Assembly: GCF_027244095.1 (NCBI RefSeq)
Contig: NC_069662.1
Location: forward strand, 18,006,501-18,070,500
DNA from: Hemicordylus capensis
Taxonomy: Eukaryota > Chordata > Lepidosauria > Squamata > Cordylidae
Length of the DNA: 64,000 nt
Direction: 5' to 3'
The notes below the pieces were generated by a model that was not told where the DNA came from, did not search any database, and saw only the letters and a program-made list of their open reading frames with translations. This document shows positions 48,543 to 59,101 of the stretch, piece after piece (position 1 is the stretch's first letter; every line of letters starts with the position of its first letter). Both the position numbers and the translations under genes were made by a program.

Positions 48543-49919
48543 TCACACTCCAGACGATACCTCAGTGGCGTTTCCCTTCCCTTCCTCTCCCTCCTCCTGG
48601 TGGGTGAGGAAGGCTGAGTGATCCTGGCTGTCGAAGCAGGAGTTGCTGAGGTAGTCTTCAGGCTGGGGGAGGGCGGCCACTTCCGGCAGGTGGCATCGCT
48701 GGTGCCTCAGGAGGCTGTACGAGCGGGAGAAGCACTTGTGGCAGATGCCACACTGGTGTGGCTTATCTCCCTCGTGGACTTGCCGGTGGCGGGCCAAGTC
48801 GGCCAGGCGCTTGAACTCCTTCTGGCACATGACACACTGGAACGGGCGAGCGGCCGTGTGAGTCACGCCGTGCTGCTTGAGGTGGGAGAGGCGCCGGAAG
48901 CGTTTCCCGCACTGGCTGCACTGAAAAGGCAGTGCCCCTGTGTGGATGAGGGAATGGGTGGCCAAGTCGTACTTGCTCTTGAAAGGTTTCTGGCAAACGC
49001 TGCACTCGTAGGCTTTCTTAGCGGGTGGCGGGGGAGAGGGAGAAGCAGCAAGCAAGGGGAAGGCCGCGCCCTGGGCCCTTGCCTGGCCAAGCAGAGGGCA
49101 GGCCCCACCGACCACATGCATGCGGTGGTGTTGCCTGAGGTAGGAAGAGAGGTGGAAGGCCATGCCGCACTCCGGGCAGGAAAATGGCTTTTCGCCTGTG
49201 TGGACCAGGTAGTGGCGTGACAGCGACCACGGCCTAGCAAATAATTTGTGGCAAATGCCACACTGGTGCCGCTTGGTGCCTTCCTGCCGCTCCCCGTCAT
49301 CCTGGCTTGCCACCCCTTTGAAGCATCTGTGGGCCTTCAGCTCGCCCTTGGTCTCAAATGCCTCGCCGCAAGCCAGGCAGAGTAACGTCCAGTCTTCCTG
49401 CAGCAGCACCTGTTTTTCGCTGGCAATGGTGGCCGACGCCACGGCATCCTTACCACCAGTCCGTGCCACCGTCTTCCCACTCAAGGCCTGGCGGCACTGG
49501 AGAAATTTGCCTGGCTCTTGCAAGTGTGGAGAAACCCGCCTGCTTCCGGAACATTCCCTGGCGCGGCCTAGTTTGACAGCACAGGCGCACTTGTGGTGGG
49601 CCAGGTGTGCCGGGCGGCCAAATGTCTTCCAGCAAAGAGGGCACCGGCTGCGCTTTTGTCCACTGTGGGTAAGGCAGTGCCGTGCCAGGTAGTAAGAGAA
49701 TTTGAACTCTTTCCCACAAATGTGGCAGGCCTTGCGGCTCTTGCTCCCCACCTGGCAACGGTGCCCCTGCAGCGCGGCTTCCGAAAAGAAGGGCTTGTGG
49801 CAACTTGGGCAGGGATACGAAGGATGTGGACCAGTTTCAGGCCAAGAAGGCTTAGGGTGGGGCTTCTCCTCAGTCAGAAACTCTGCTTGAGGTAGCTCTG
49901 CTGTTTCAGGTGAATCCAT
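48543..49919 (-). CDS. ZNF579: Zinc finger protein 579
   Basis: A 458 aa C2H2 zinc-finger protein in one coding exon, presumably a nuclear DNA-binding regulator. I recognise ZNF579 from EKQVLLQEDWTLLCLACGEA, then ARPWSLSRHYLVH, LSSYLRQHHRMH and the C-terminal SCFDSQDHSAF, all close to human ZNF579. Seven regular fingers lie at about residues 65-87, 213-235, 241-263, 296-318, 324-346, 352-374 and 380-402. Three more (35-57, 92-112, 176-196) end in HRC or HKC and may not bind zinc normally. The low-complexity linkers of mammals are much shorter here. ATG 49919 is preceded by an acceptor (CCTCCCTAG at about 49929), so a non-coding first exon lies upstream, probably in the CpG-rich block at 54 kb. 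Human ZNF579 is next to FIZ1, as here. Confidence 0.92.
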   Translation of the reverse strand: MDSPETAELPQAEFLTEEKPHPKPSWPETGPHPSYPCPSCHKPFFSEAALQGHRCQVGSKSRKACHICGKEFKFSYYLARHCLTHSGQKRSRCPLCWKTFGRPAHLAHHKCACAVKLGRARECSGSRRVSPHLQEPGKFLQCRQALSGKTVARTGGKDAVASATIASEKQVLLQEDWTLLCLACGEAFETKGELKAHRCFKGVASQDDGERQEGTKRHQCGICHKLFARPWSLSRHYLVHTGEKPFSCPECGMAFHLSSYLRQHHRMHVVGGACPLLGQARAQGAAFPLLAASPSPPPPAKKAYECSVCQKPFKSKYDLATHSLIHTGALPFQCSQCGKRFRRLSHLKQHGVTHTAARPFQCVMCQKEFKRLADLARHRQVHEGDKPHQCGICHKCFSRSYSLLRHQRCHLPEVAALPQPEDYLSNSCFDSQDHSAFLTHQEEGEEGKGNATEVSSGV

Positions 49920-49929
49920 GAGCGAGCCC

Positions 49930-50334
49930 TAGGGAGGTCAAAAAGGGAGAGCGTTACACTGTGTGTGTACAATAGAATTCAAAAATGTAGGATGCCAGTT
50001 ATTATGCATTATATTTCTATCCTTCCCTTCCTAACTAGCTCCCAACCATGTTCTTCACTATTTTGTAAGCAAGTAGCTCAGAGGCATTATCCTGAGAAAC
50101 CAAGGTGTCAAACTAGCTAGGTATCTTGATATAATAACTATTCCCAAGTATCGCAAAGCTCCAACACTAGCTCATCTCAATGCACTTCAAACAGCAGTCC
50201 TAGAAGGGAGACACAATAAAAGACCTTATGCTGAGAGATTTTGCCCCTGTAACAGCGGGAGGGAGTATAGAAACAACAGCACATGTATTGCTATGTGCCT
50301 GCTAACTTGGCAAAGAGGCACCTTTTAATGTGGT
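49930..50334. other. ZNF579 intron start, no other gene
   Basis: This is probably the 3' part of the intron between the 54-kb first exon and the coding exon. Nothing else is seen. Confidence 0.4.
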
Positions 50335-50545
50335 GAATCTCTTTATTTAGCAGGGGGAGAGCAACTGGCCCTATCCACCCCCAGCACAGTACCTCCAGTG
50401 ACTGTTGCTGGTGTCTATCTTATGTTTCTTTGTAGACTGTGAGCCCTTTGGGGACAGGGATCCATCTCATTTGTTATTTCTCTGTGTAAACCGGCCTGAG
50501 CCATTTTTGGAAGGGCGGTATAGAAATTGAATAAATAAAATAAAA
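50335..50545 (+). mobile_element. L2-type LINE 3' end
   Basis: GTGAGCCCTTTGGGGACAGG, TGTAAACCGGCCTGAGCC and an end of AATAAATAAA. Confidence 0.7.
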
Positions 50546-51187
50546 TATGTTGTAATTGTTATAGGGACATTCGTGATTTCTATTTGTTACCCCTTATAAA
50601 AGGATTTCTGGGGCATTCACATAATTTTTTAAAATCTAAATTTGCTTTTAGCTAATACATCTGATGAAATTTCTTTAAATGTTGCCAAATTTTGCTCAAT
50701 AGCTGGGAAAGTTCATCAGAAGCTGGTAGATTCATCAGTTTAATGTACAGTTTGAGTGGTGGTGTTATTATTAGTTAAACCTTTAACTGTATTATGGATT
50801 TGAAGTGATTTATTTCCTTTTGTTTTTCTTTATTGGGATTTTGTATAATTCTGTTTGATTTTCTGGTTTCTGATCAACAATCAAAATAAACCACTCATTC
50901 ATTTGTCCATTCATTCAATCATTCATTCAAACAGGTGCACTTTGGCCAAAAATCTTCAGCCATTTCCCACCGTGCTGTCCTCCACATAATACTGCGCTGT
51001 TCTCAGTGCTTTAAGAGAGACAGCGCCCTCTCTTAAAAGCGCTATGGGGAAAGCACACACCTTCCAAGATGGTGCAGGGGCTCCAGAGGGGTTCTTTTCC
51101 CTTCTGGGATTTATAAGGAAGAACACTGATATACAAAGTCCCCGCCTTATTCTGAGGGGAATCCCTGCTAACTGAGCAAAGAGGCAC
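50546..51187. other. No gene seen
   Basis: AT-rich with a (CATT)n-like run at about 50893-50930. No coding region. Confidence 0.5.
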
Positions 51188-51715
51188 CTTTTAAAAGCGG
51201 TGATTCTTTTTATTTAGCAGGGGGAGAGCAACTGGCCCTATCCATCCCCAGCATAGCATCCCTCCAGTGGCTGTTGCTGGTGTCTGTCTATATATTTATT
51301 TCTCTAAGACGTACCTGTGGCTAATCCCATGCGTGGCAGTTCTTACGAGAGTTCGCGAGCAGCTGCTGATTAGCCACGGGGACAGGGAAGAAAATGGCGG
51401 CAGCAGCCAGCTGGGGGGGGAACGGTGGTGGAGGCCAGCTGACAGAAGGAGGCAGCGGAAGAGGGCAAGCAGCGGCCAGACCGGCCGGCCAGCTGTGGAG
51501 GGAGAGTGAGCTGGTTGAGGAGGAAATGAAATGGGGCTGGGGTGGGGAGACAGGGAGAACTAGGGGCACAGATGCTCTGCACCAGGTCAGCTAGTCTTAT
51601 GTATATATTTTTAGATTGTGAGTCCTTTGGGGACAGGGAGCCATTTTTATTTATTTATATGTAAATGGCTTTGGGAACTTTTGTTGAAAAGTGGTATATA
51701 AATATTTGTCGTCGT
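51188..51715 (+). mobile_element. L2-type LINE 3' end interrupted by a Helitron-like element
   Basis: The tail runs GCTGTTGCTGGTGTCTG to 51286 and resumes at 51595 with TCTTATGTATATATTTTTAG. Joined, this reads like the other L2 tails in the window, with no bases duplicated. Confidence 0.75.
51287..51594 (+). mobile_element. Non-autonomous Helitron-like element in an L2 tail
   Basis: 308 bp, starts TCTATATATTTATTTCTC and ends CTAG before T, with the hairpin-like GCACAGATGCTCTGCACC near the end. The sequence after the start (AAGACGTACCTGTGGCTAATCC) matches the 17818 copy. The L2 tail reads cleanly across the site, as expected for duplication-free Helitron insertion. Confidence 0.82.
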
Positions 51716-52099
51716 CACTGTCGTATTCTCACAATAACCCTGTGAGGTAGGTTAGTCTGAGAGATCCGCCCCCACTGCATCCTCATGTAGAAGGGAGTCT
51801 CCCCTTCAAAGCTAGAACAGTTCTAGGGAATTATATGATTTTCTGATTTCCCCCTTCAACCAGGCCAAAGCCGTTTTCTTTTAAATTGCTCTGTACCAAA
51901 CAGTGGAAAATAAATATTTATTTATAATCCACTTTTTCATCTAAAAGCTACTCTAAGCACCTAACTTTTAAAATAAACTATCTACATTTTTATTTCGTTT
52001 AGTTAGTAAACATATATGCCAGACTTCAGTATAAACATATTTTCAGAATATTGATAAAGTCTACTGATAAAATAAATTGATACAAAAATAGAATAAGTA

Positions 52100-52520
52100 T
52101 TAAAAGACAGCAATATTTCATACACAGGCACACACCAGTGTAAGATCCTTCATTAAAAGAAGAACCAAATGCCTGTTGAAATAAGGCAAGTTCTCACCAG
52201 CTGCCAGAAGTCAAGCAGGGATGAGGCCTCCCTCAGGACAGCATTCCAAAGCTTTGGTGCCATGACAGAAAAGGCCCTGCCCTTGTGTTCTTTCACCCCC
52301 ACATCACATTACATGTCCAGTTGGGAAGAAGACAGAGCAGGGCCTTGGATGGCAACCTTGGTGTTCAGGCATGAAGGGGTGGTGGTTTCTGAGATATCCT
52401 GGTCAAAACCAGCCTTTCGATTATTTGGAAAACCAGTAGGAGCTTAGTGACTGGGGAGAAAGGGATATTACTGAAGTCAGAGATCTTGTATTCTCCAAAA
52501 GGGAAGGCTGGGGTGCAGTA
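52100..52520 (-). mobile_element. LINE-derived fragment
   Basis: Its wording (CATTCCAAAGCTTTGGTGCC, GAAAAGGCCCTGCCC) resembles the L2-type piece at 29600-29800. No open frame. Confidence 0.45.
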
Positions 52521-52526
52521 CTGAGA

Positions 52527-53270
52527 GACAGTGTTGTGTAGTGGTTAGAGTCATGGGCGTAGCATTCATTGGATGGGGGGACAAATGTCGCTGGGCCCAG
52601 AGAGTTAGGGGGTCCCCAAGGGGCCCCCAAGCAGACCGCCCCTTTCTTTGCCCCACCGCTGTTATATCTTATCTTGGTTGGTTGGCCTCCTGGGGGTGGG
52701 GGGTGAGCCAAGAGGGGCAGGCCACCCTCCGTGGCAGCGGTGGGCGCTGTGGCTGGCAGGCCTCTCTGGCTGGCCTGCGCACCTGCACAGTTCAACTATG
52801 GACGTTGCATGCCTGTGATGTCACGGGCATGTGACATCCATAGTTGAACTGCGCTGGCATGCAGGCTGGTCAGAAGAGGCCCGCTGCTGCCACAGGGGGT
52901 GGCCTGCCCCGTTCGGCTCACACACACACCCCCAGAGCAGGGCAGGGGCAGCGCGGCAGCAGCAGCCTCCAAGGAGGTAAGAGCAGTGGCGGGGAGATGT
53001 TGGGTGCCCCGCCCCCTTGCTATGATGTCAGATGCAGGGGTGTGGCTTAGGGAGCTGGGCTGTGGGCAATGGGGGCTCCCTTGCCTGAAATTTGTCCCCT
53101 GGCCTCCAGGGGTCTCACTAGAGTACTGGGCTTAGATTGGGAGGGAGAGCTGGGTTCCAATCTCCCACTTAGCCACGGAGCTTACTGCACATCTTGGGTC
53201 AATCACTTTCTCCTTCAACCTAGCCTACCTCACAAGACTGTGGTGTGGATAAAAGGTGGCCTACCTTAAT
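52527..53270 (+). mobile_element. tRNA-headed SINE (family C), split by a foldback element
   Basis: The head GTGTTGTGTAGTGGTTAGAG stops at 52551 and the SINE resumes at about 53117 with ACTGGGCTTAGATTGGGAGG, GGGTTCCAATCTCCC and CTAGCCTACCTCACAAG. Confidence 0.6.
52552..53116. mobile_element. GC-rich foldback DNA element inside a SINE
   Basis: The left end CATGGGCGTAGCATTC is hAT-like. The centre is a near-perfect hairpin: AGTTCAACTATGGACGTTGC faces GACATCCATAGTTGAACTGC around 52820. The left part (CGCTGGGCCCAGAGAGTTAG) matches the element at 40720. The flanking repeats (GTTAGAGT / ACTAGAGT) are imperfect. Confidence 0.65.
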
Positions 53271-53431
53271 GTCAAAAGGAGATATGTGATTCTTGGTTCA
53301 AGTTCTTGGTTCATTCTTGGGCTCTCCGAGAAAGGAGAAGAGCTTGCAGCCAGTGGCTCAGGACGGCTGGTTAATTCCAGGGGATTCTCAGGTTAATGAA
53401 GGGAGCTTGCTTGTGTCTGTTATTATTAGCC

Positions 53432-53652
53432 AGCGTCATGTAGTGGTTAGAGTGCTGGACTAGGACCGGGGAGATCTGGGTTCAAATCCCTATTCAGCCA
53501 TGATACTAGCTGGGTGACTCTGGGCCAGTCACTTCTCTCTCAGCCTAACCTACTTTACAGGGTTGTTGTGAGGAGAAACTCAAGTATGTAGTACACAGCT
53601 CTGGGCTCCTTGGAAGAAGAGCAGGATATAAATATAAAAATAATAATAACCT
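53432..53652 (+). mobile_element. tRNA-headed SINE (family C), near complete
   Basis: A box TGTAGTGGTTAGAGTGCTGG, B box GGGTTCAAATCCC, body CTCTGGGCTCCTTGGAAG and tail (AATAAT)n. Just after it (53690-53770) is a CR1-like end (GGGTCCCTTCCAGCTCTAAC). Confidence 0.75.
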
Positions 53653-53899
53653 TTCAGAGGATAATAACCTCTTCAGAGGACGGAGAACTCTGACCACCCT
53701 CCACTGAGCGGGGGGGAGGTTAGACTAGAAGACCTCGAAGGGTCCCTTCCAGCTCTAACATTCTGTGAATTCAGCATCACGGGGGAAAGGGCCTATTGGG
53801 AAGATCGAAGTCTCTGGATGCCACCTGGGGGCGCATCTCCGACCGGTGCCCACTCCCACCCCGCCGACTCCACCAGGCTTTGTTTCCAAGCATATTTTT

Positions 53900-54250
53900 C
53901 CTTCTGTAGAAAGAGATGCATCCCTTCCTCCCGGCCCGACGCCGCCGAATCGCACCTTTTCTCTCCCCGGCCCCAAACCCGGCCCCAAACCCGTTTGCCC
54001 GCCGGGCCTTCCTCCCCTGTACCTGGATCATCCGCAGCCGCCACCGCCCGCCGGAGGGGGAGGCGCGGCTCGGGCTGCTGCGAGCGTGGTCGGCGAGGGT
54101 GGGAGCAGTCGGTGGCGCAAGAGACGTCGTCCTTCGGAAACGCATCCAGCCCCTACTCACCCCCGCCCCCCATCCCGGGCAGCACGGTTGAACCCCCTGC
54201 TGCCTCCAGGGTGCATGGACAAAAGCCCCCAAGTTGCACCAAAATAGCTT
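53900..54250 (-). promoter_or_regulatory. CpG-rich block, probable ZNF579 promoter and first exon
   Basis: This is one of the few CpG-dense unique stretches in the eastern half and it lies about 4 kb upstream of the ZNF579 coding exon. On the reverse strand there are two good splice donors: CCAG|GTACAGG at about 54020 and GGGG|GTGAGTAGG at about 54162. Either could join the acceptor at 49929. The open frames in it are products of GC-rich sequence. It could instead be shared with an unseen + strand transcript. Confidence 0.5.
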
Positions 54251-54677
54251 GCTACGACTATGTCGGAAATTGCAGTCTTGACGCTCAGCGCATTTAGCTA
54301 GCCTACATCCGCTACACGAGGGCGCACGTGAGAATGCAACCAGGCAATAACTGAATGAGCACGTGTCTTCCATCTTGGTCAATGTAACACCGCGCATAGA
54401 TATATGCTCACACGTGCACACATCCCACAGCCTGGTCAGGTTTCAGGCCATGTTGACAAATCTGTGTGCCATGCAACAGAAGGGTGCAGATTCCACCGCC
54501 CCCCAGGACTTGAGGAGCTCCTCCCTCATTTTACTTAACTCCCCTGCCAATAGATTCCCCCTCCCCACAAACATCTCTCTCCCTCTCCACAAATTTAAAT
54601 AACGAGTTCCTCTTGAAGCTTTCCCTCTGTCTGCACTCCGCTGCAATAGCAACACACTCGTGCATACACACCCACAA

Positions 54678-54826
54678 GGCGCTTTCACACGTTATGTTAA
54701 ACGTTTGTGCAAGTATACAGTGTACACAGGTATAGCTGTTCACATGTCATATTGAACACAGGTGCAGAAGTACATTTCCTATCTGTACAATGCATTTGAA
54801 GGGCCTGTATTAAGGTTCACTTTTAA
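54678..54826 (-). repeat. Unclassified interspersed repeat
   Basis: Reverse-strand copy of the repeat at 4120 and 55120 (GTACAGATAGGAAATGTACTT in reverse). Confidence 0.6.
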
Positions 54827-54831
54827 CACGG

Positions 54832-55038
54832 AGAGCCAGCGTGGTGTAGTGGTTAGAGTGCTGGACTAGGACTGGGGAGACCTGAGTTCAAATCCCCATT
54901 CAGCCATGAAACTAGCTGGGTGACTCTGGGCCAGTCACTTCTCTCTCAGCCTAACCTACTTCACAGGGTTGTTGTGAAAGAGAAACTCAAGTATGTAGTA
55001 CACCGCTCTGGGCTCCTTGGATAATAATAATAATAATA
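54832..55038 (+). mobile_element. tRNA-headed SINE (family C), near complete
   Basis: GAGCCAGCGTGGTGTAGTGG head, GAGTTCAAATCCCC B box, CGCTCTGGGCTCCTTGG and then (AAT)n. It lies between two copies of the unclassified repeat. Confidence 0.78.
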
Positions 55039-55119
55039 CAATCATACACAAACAGGTATATGAGCCTACAGACATCTGTTCACTCATACCACATAATGCC
55101 TGAATCAGGCTAGACTGAG

Positions 55120-55370
55120 ATGCACAATTCAGACACTATGCTGTATGAGTGTACAATCATCTGTACGCTTGTACACACGTCTATATGAATGATTGTACCT
55201 GTGTTCATGTTGAAGGACCTGGGTACAGGCCCTTCAAATGCACGGTACAGATAGGAAGCATACTTCTGCACCTGTGTTCAACATATGTACAACTGTACCC
55301 ATGTACAGATCTGTACCTGTGTATCCTGTATATGTGTTATAGGAATGTTGAACATAACATGTGAATGGGC
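55120..55370 (+). repeat. Unclassified interspersed repeat
   Basis: AATTCAGACACTATGCTGTA start, GGTACAGATAGGAAGCATAC middle and AACATAACATGTGAATGGGC end. Same order as at 4120-4350. Confidence 0.65.
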
Positions 55371-55578
55371 CTTGTGTCTTATATGCTTAAATTAGATTAA
55401 ATAAGTAAATTAGAGCAGTGTCAGGGCTTTTAAAAGGATCAATCAGAACTGCACAATGGTATGTGAGTGCAATTCGTGGAGGTAGTATGTCCATTTCCTT
55501 GACTATGTGCACATAGATTTTGATGCCTAGAGTCATATTCCAGGACAAACAGGGAATTTGACAGCACTATTGCAGAAG

Positions 55579-55792
55579 TGGCGCAGTGGGGAAATGCTTG
55601 ACTAACAAGCAGAAGGTTGCCAGTTCAAATCCCTGCTAGTACTATATCAGGCAGCAGTGATATAGGAAGATGCTGAAAGGCATCTCATACTGCGCAGGAG
55701 GCGGCGATGGTAAATCCCTCATGTATTCTGCCAAAGAAAACCACATGGCTCTGTGGGCTCCAGGAGTCGAAATTGACTTGATAGCACACTTC
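55579..55792 (+). mobile_element. Sauria-like SINE (family A) with target-site duplication
   Basis: Head GTGGCGCAGTGGGGAAATGC, B box AGTTCAAATCCC, full body and tail. Flanked by ATTGCAGAAG at 55569-55578 and 55793-55802. Confidence 0.8.
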
Positions 55793-55802
55793 ATTGCAGA
55801 AG

Positions 55803-56260
55803 AGTGTTATATCCATTGGTGAATGCTCTGTGTGTGGAGTCTGCAGGAAGTGTCTTTGGCAAGGTAAGAAAGGGTCCACTTGATCAGGTTCTGAGGCAAC
55901 TTTTGCATAATTTGTATTTTTGAACTGCACAAATATTATTTTAGAACTGTGTATTGCGGTGTGTGGTGGGGTGGGACTGCATGTTTTGTGTCTGGCCACA
56001 TTAAAAACATATACTAAATAAATAAATATTTAAAATGATTGATTATTCTTGTAAACCACCTAAAGCTACTTAGATGAGGTGGTACAAAAATATACTAAAT
56101 AAGTACATTTTTAAAAGTCCTAAGCTGTACATTTATTAAACCTGGGCGGTTTAATAAAGGTGGCTTCTTGGTGCTCCTGCATACAAGCATTCATTGCACA
56201 ATATCACCCCCCCACACACACACACATACACAAAACACACACCTTTCCAATCAATAGCAT
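55803..56260. other. No gene seen
   Basis: AT-rich, LINE-like 3' UTR wording near 56030-56110 (GTAAACCACCTAAAGC), and a short CA run at about 56210-56235. Confidence 0.45.
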
Positions 56261-56266
56261 CTAGTG

Positions 56267-56362
56267 CAGAGCTGCACAACTTTGGCCTGCCTGCAGATGT
56301 TGGACTACAACTCCCATCATCCCTGACATCTGGCCACAACTGGAGGGTCGAAGTTGTGCAAC
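56267..56362. mobile_element. Palindromic hAT-type MITE, short
   Basis: CTGCACAACTTTGGCCTGCC is mirrored by GGGTCGAAGTTGTGCAACC, with the stem GGACTACAACTCCCATCATC. Confidence 0.65.
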
Positions 56363-56752
56363 CACCACACAAGCTAACAGACATGAAGAGGCCAGGCTGG
56401 CTGCTAGCTGACATCCAGTGAATGCAGACAATCACAAACACATACACAGGTACAACCGTCATCACAGTGAGTGTGCACACTGCTGCACAAAGTACCTACT
56501 GACCTCCTGTTCAGCCACACACAGCATTGCACCCACACTGTACTGTCCATCTGCATATTATGAATACAGTGACTGAGCACCATCTCTTTGCATAAGATGG
56601 TTGCAAAAGGAGCCTGAAATTAGTTCCTTGCTTGATACAGAGCCGCAGGAGCAACTTGAATTTATTTATTTATTTTAATGAACTTTATATGCCCTGGACT
56701 TCCGCAACCCCAAAATAAGCTTTGGGATATGTGTCAAATATATCAGCTCTGT

Positions 56753-56900
56753 CAAGAGTTCCCAACCTTGAGTCTCCAGATGTTGTTGGCCTACAACTCT
56801 CACCATCCCCAGCCACAATGGCCTGGCCTGGCCATTGTGGCTGGGGATGATGGGAGTTGTAGGCCAACAACACCTGGGGACTCAAGGTTGGGAATCCCTG
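56753..56900. mobile_element. Palindromic hAT-type MITE, near-perfect foldback
   Basis: TTCCCAACCTTGAGTCTCC and GGGGACTCAAGGTTGGGAA form the ends. The centre is ATGGCCTGGCCTGGCCAT. Confidence 0.75.
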
Positions 56901-57270
56901 ATATACTGGACCCAAATCCAAGACTAGGTTTTCCCCCAAGTTATTTGATATTAGAAGTGGGGGTGTTATCTTAAATTCAGAGTGTTGTTCCTTTTGGGTA
57001 AATACAAGTATAACCTGTATTTAACCTCTGTTTTTACAAGGGTCATCTTAAATTCAGTGTTGTCTTCTATTTGGGTAAATATGGTACACCATAGATCTCT
57101 ATGACTGGTGAACTGTCCCTTTGAGCTGCACCCAGCACATTCTCCAGCCCAAATGGTTGTTTTTGCACAACGTATTTTAACATGTGATGCTCCTAGACCA
57201 CACTTAGGAATAAGGTACTGGGGCGTGCACCCCCAAATCAGCTCTGGGCCATCCCAAATGATAGACCTTA
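56901..57270. other. No gene seen
   Basis: A short direct repeat (TCTTAAATTCAGTGTTG-like) occurs at about 56970 and 57045. Nothing else. Confidence 0.4.
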
Positions 57271-57459
57271 GGAACATAGGAAGTTGCCTTACACCAAGTT
57301 AGACTCTTGGTCCATCTAACTCATTATCAACTACATTGACTGGCAGTGGCTCTCCAAGGAGGTTTAGGACAGGAGGCTCTCCCAGCCCTACCTGACTGAA
57401 CCTGGGACCTTCTACATGCAAAGCAGACGCTCTGCCACTGAGCAACGGCCCCATCCCTA
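57271..57459 (-). mobile_element. tRNA-headed SINE (family B), near complete
   Basis: Tail TTAGGAACATAGGAAGTTGC, reverse head GAACCTGGGACCTTCTACAT and CTCTGCCACTGAGCAACGG. Confidence 0.75.
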
Positions 57460-58248
57460 CTGAAGTTCCATTTAAATCTTAACCTCCAGGAGACGATCCC
57501 CCAGTCAAGACCAGTGTTTTCTCACCCACAGGTGTTAAATTAGCATAATAAGCTAGAAAGATGGTATTGTTGCCAACTACTGCCTTTGCAAATGGTCACT
57601 GGGCAACATTCAGACTAGTTAGTCATGACAAAGCACCACTGAAATCAATGAGACAAATTAAGTCATGACTAACTTTAGTCCCATTAATTTCAATGGGACT
57701 TGCTTAGGACTAACTGAGGCTGGATGTTGCCCACTGTCCTTATTTTGTATGCCCTGGAGCTTTGCACAGAAGTGTCAGCTAGTACAACTCTTGTATTTTT
57801 AACGGCCTTTGTTTCCACTACTTACATTTCCTCCATATATATCTGCCAAAGGAGGAAAACATTTGGATGCATCTGAAGTTGGCTCTACTTTACATAACCT
57901 GATGCCACACACACACACAAATAGTCTTTAACGTGGCATATGGCTGTTTGATGCATTTCCTGTAAGAGACTAATCCGAAACTTTCCCTTTGGAATTAACA
58001 GTCAAAGTAGATCATAGTGTTCTAGATGGAGCCAAGGTATGACTCAGGAGAAGCAAGCTTCATATGTTCATAGAAGAGACATTTTTAATTGAAATGGGCA
58101 TTCCAGCTAATGCAGGATTTACACCCACCTTGCAGACCAGGGCGGTGGAGGGGGGGGGGGAGATCTCAGCCCCATGTGTCAAAACACCCACATCCTTGGG
58201 AGGCTGGTACCTTCAGATGGCCTTGTTCTTTGCAACACACAGGAGTGT
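57460..58248. other. No gene seen
   Basis: A short palindromic repeat (AGTCCCATTAATTTCAATGG) lies at about 57680-57700. Confidence 0.5.
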
Positions 58249-58259
58249 ACACAAACACA

Positions 58260-58312
<53 letters not shown>
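58249..58312. repeat. (CA)n microsatellite
   Basis: A long, nearly uninterrupted CA run. Confidence 0.95.
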
Positions 58313-58313
<1 letters not shown>

Positions 58314-58950
58314 TATGCTGTAGAGAAACGCCCAGGCAGAAGGCTTGCATTCCACGGAAGGAACTAGAATTTGGTCAGGAGCTGACTTTTATTAGATTAT
58401 TTTCAAGGACCTACCAAGGGCTTAAACAAAACAAAAAAAAGAGGGAGCGCAAGACTCAACTATTTGTCAGTAAATAATTCCCCCGGGGAGGGGACAGATA
58501 GCCATCTCTGTACTGGAATCGGAATTGGTGGAATAGGGCCATGCAGGAACTGATCTGTTCAGCCAGGAGGCTGTGAGGATGGGCACAAATGAACAGGCAG
58601 ACAAAGAAGAATGGAGCAAGGGTAACAGAAGTTTGGTTTTCTTTTTCATGACTAGAACTGGAAAATCTGCAACCTCACTTTGCATCCTCACGTCTCTGCT
58701 TGAAGGCTAAGCTCCCCCCCCCCCCTCCCACCGGCTTGTTCTTATTTTACCACAGATGAAGCCCATGTCCAGGCTCCCAAGAGTACCAAATCTTCCTGAG
58801 ATGCTACCATCCTCTGAACAAGCTCAGCATTCTGGGAAACCTTTCTGAAACACAGACCCATGAGCCTAGGGGATAACTCAAAAGACTAGCCCCACACCAG
58901 TACCCATGTAGCTAAGCAAGCAGGAGTAATTTCACCAGTTCCCCAACATC
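58313..58950. other. No gene seen
   Basis: No coding region or recognised repeat. A C run lies at about 58716. Confidence 0.5.
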
Positions 58951-59093
58951 CAGGGGCGGCCCCTCCATGAGGCAAGATGAGGCGGACACCTCAGGCAGCA
59001 AGATGCCCTTCTACTCCTGCTTTTTAAAAAAGGAAAGTGGGGGGAGCATTTGGCACCCTGCCTTAGGCACACAGGGGTCTGGAGCCACCACTG
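58951..59093. mobile_element. Short non-autonomous hAT element
   Basis: 143 bp, ends CAGGGGCGGCCCCTCC and (reverse) CAGTGGTGGCTCCAGACC. Flanks CCAACATC (58943-58950) and CCGACATC (59094-59101) match at 7 of 8. Confidence 0.75.
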
Positions 59094-59101
59094 CCGACAT
59101 C

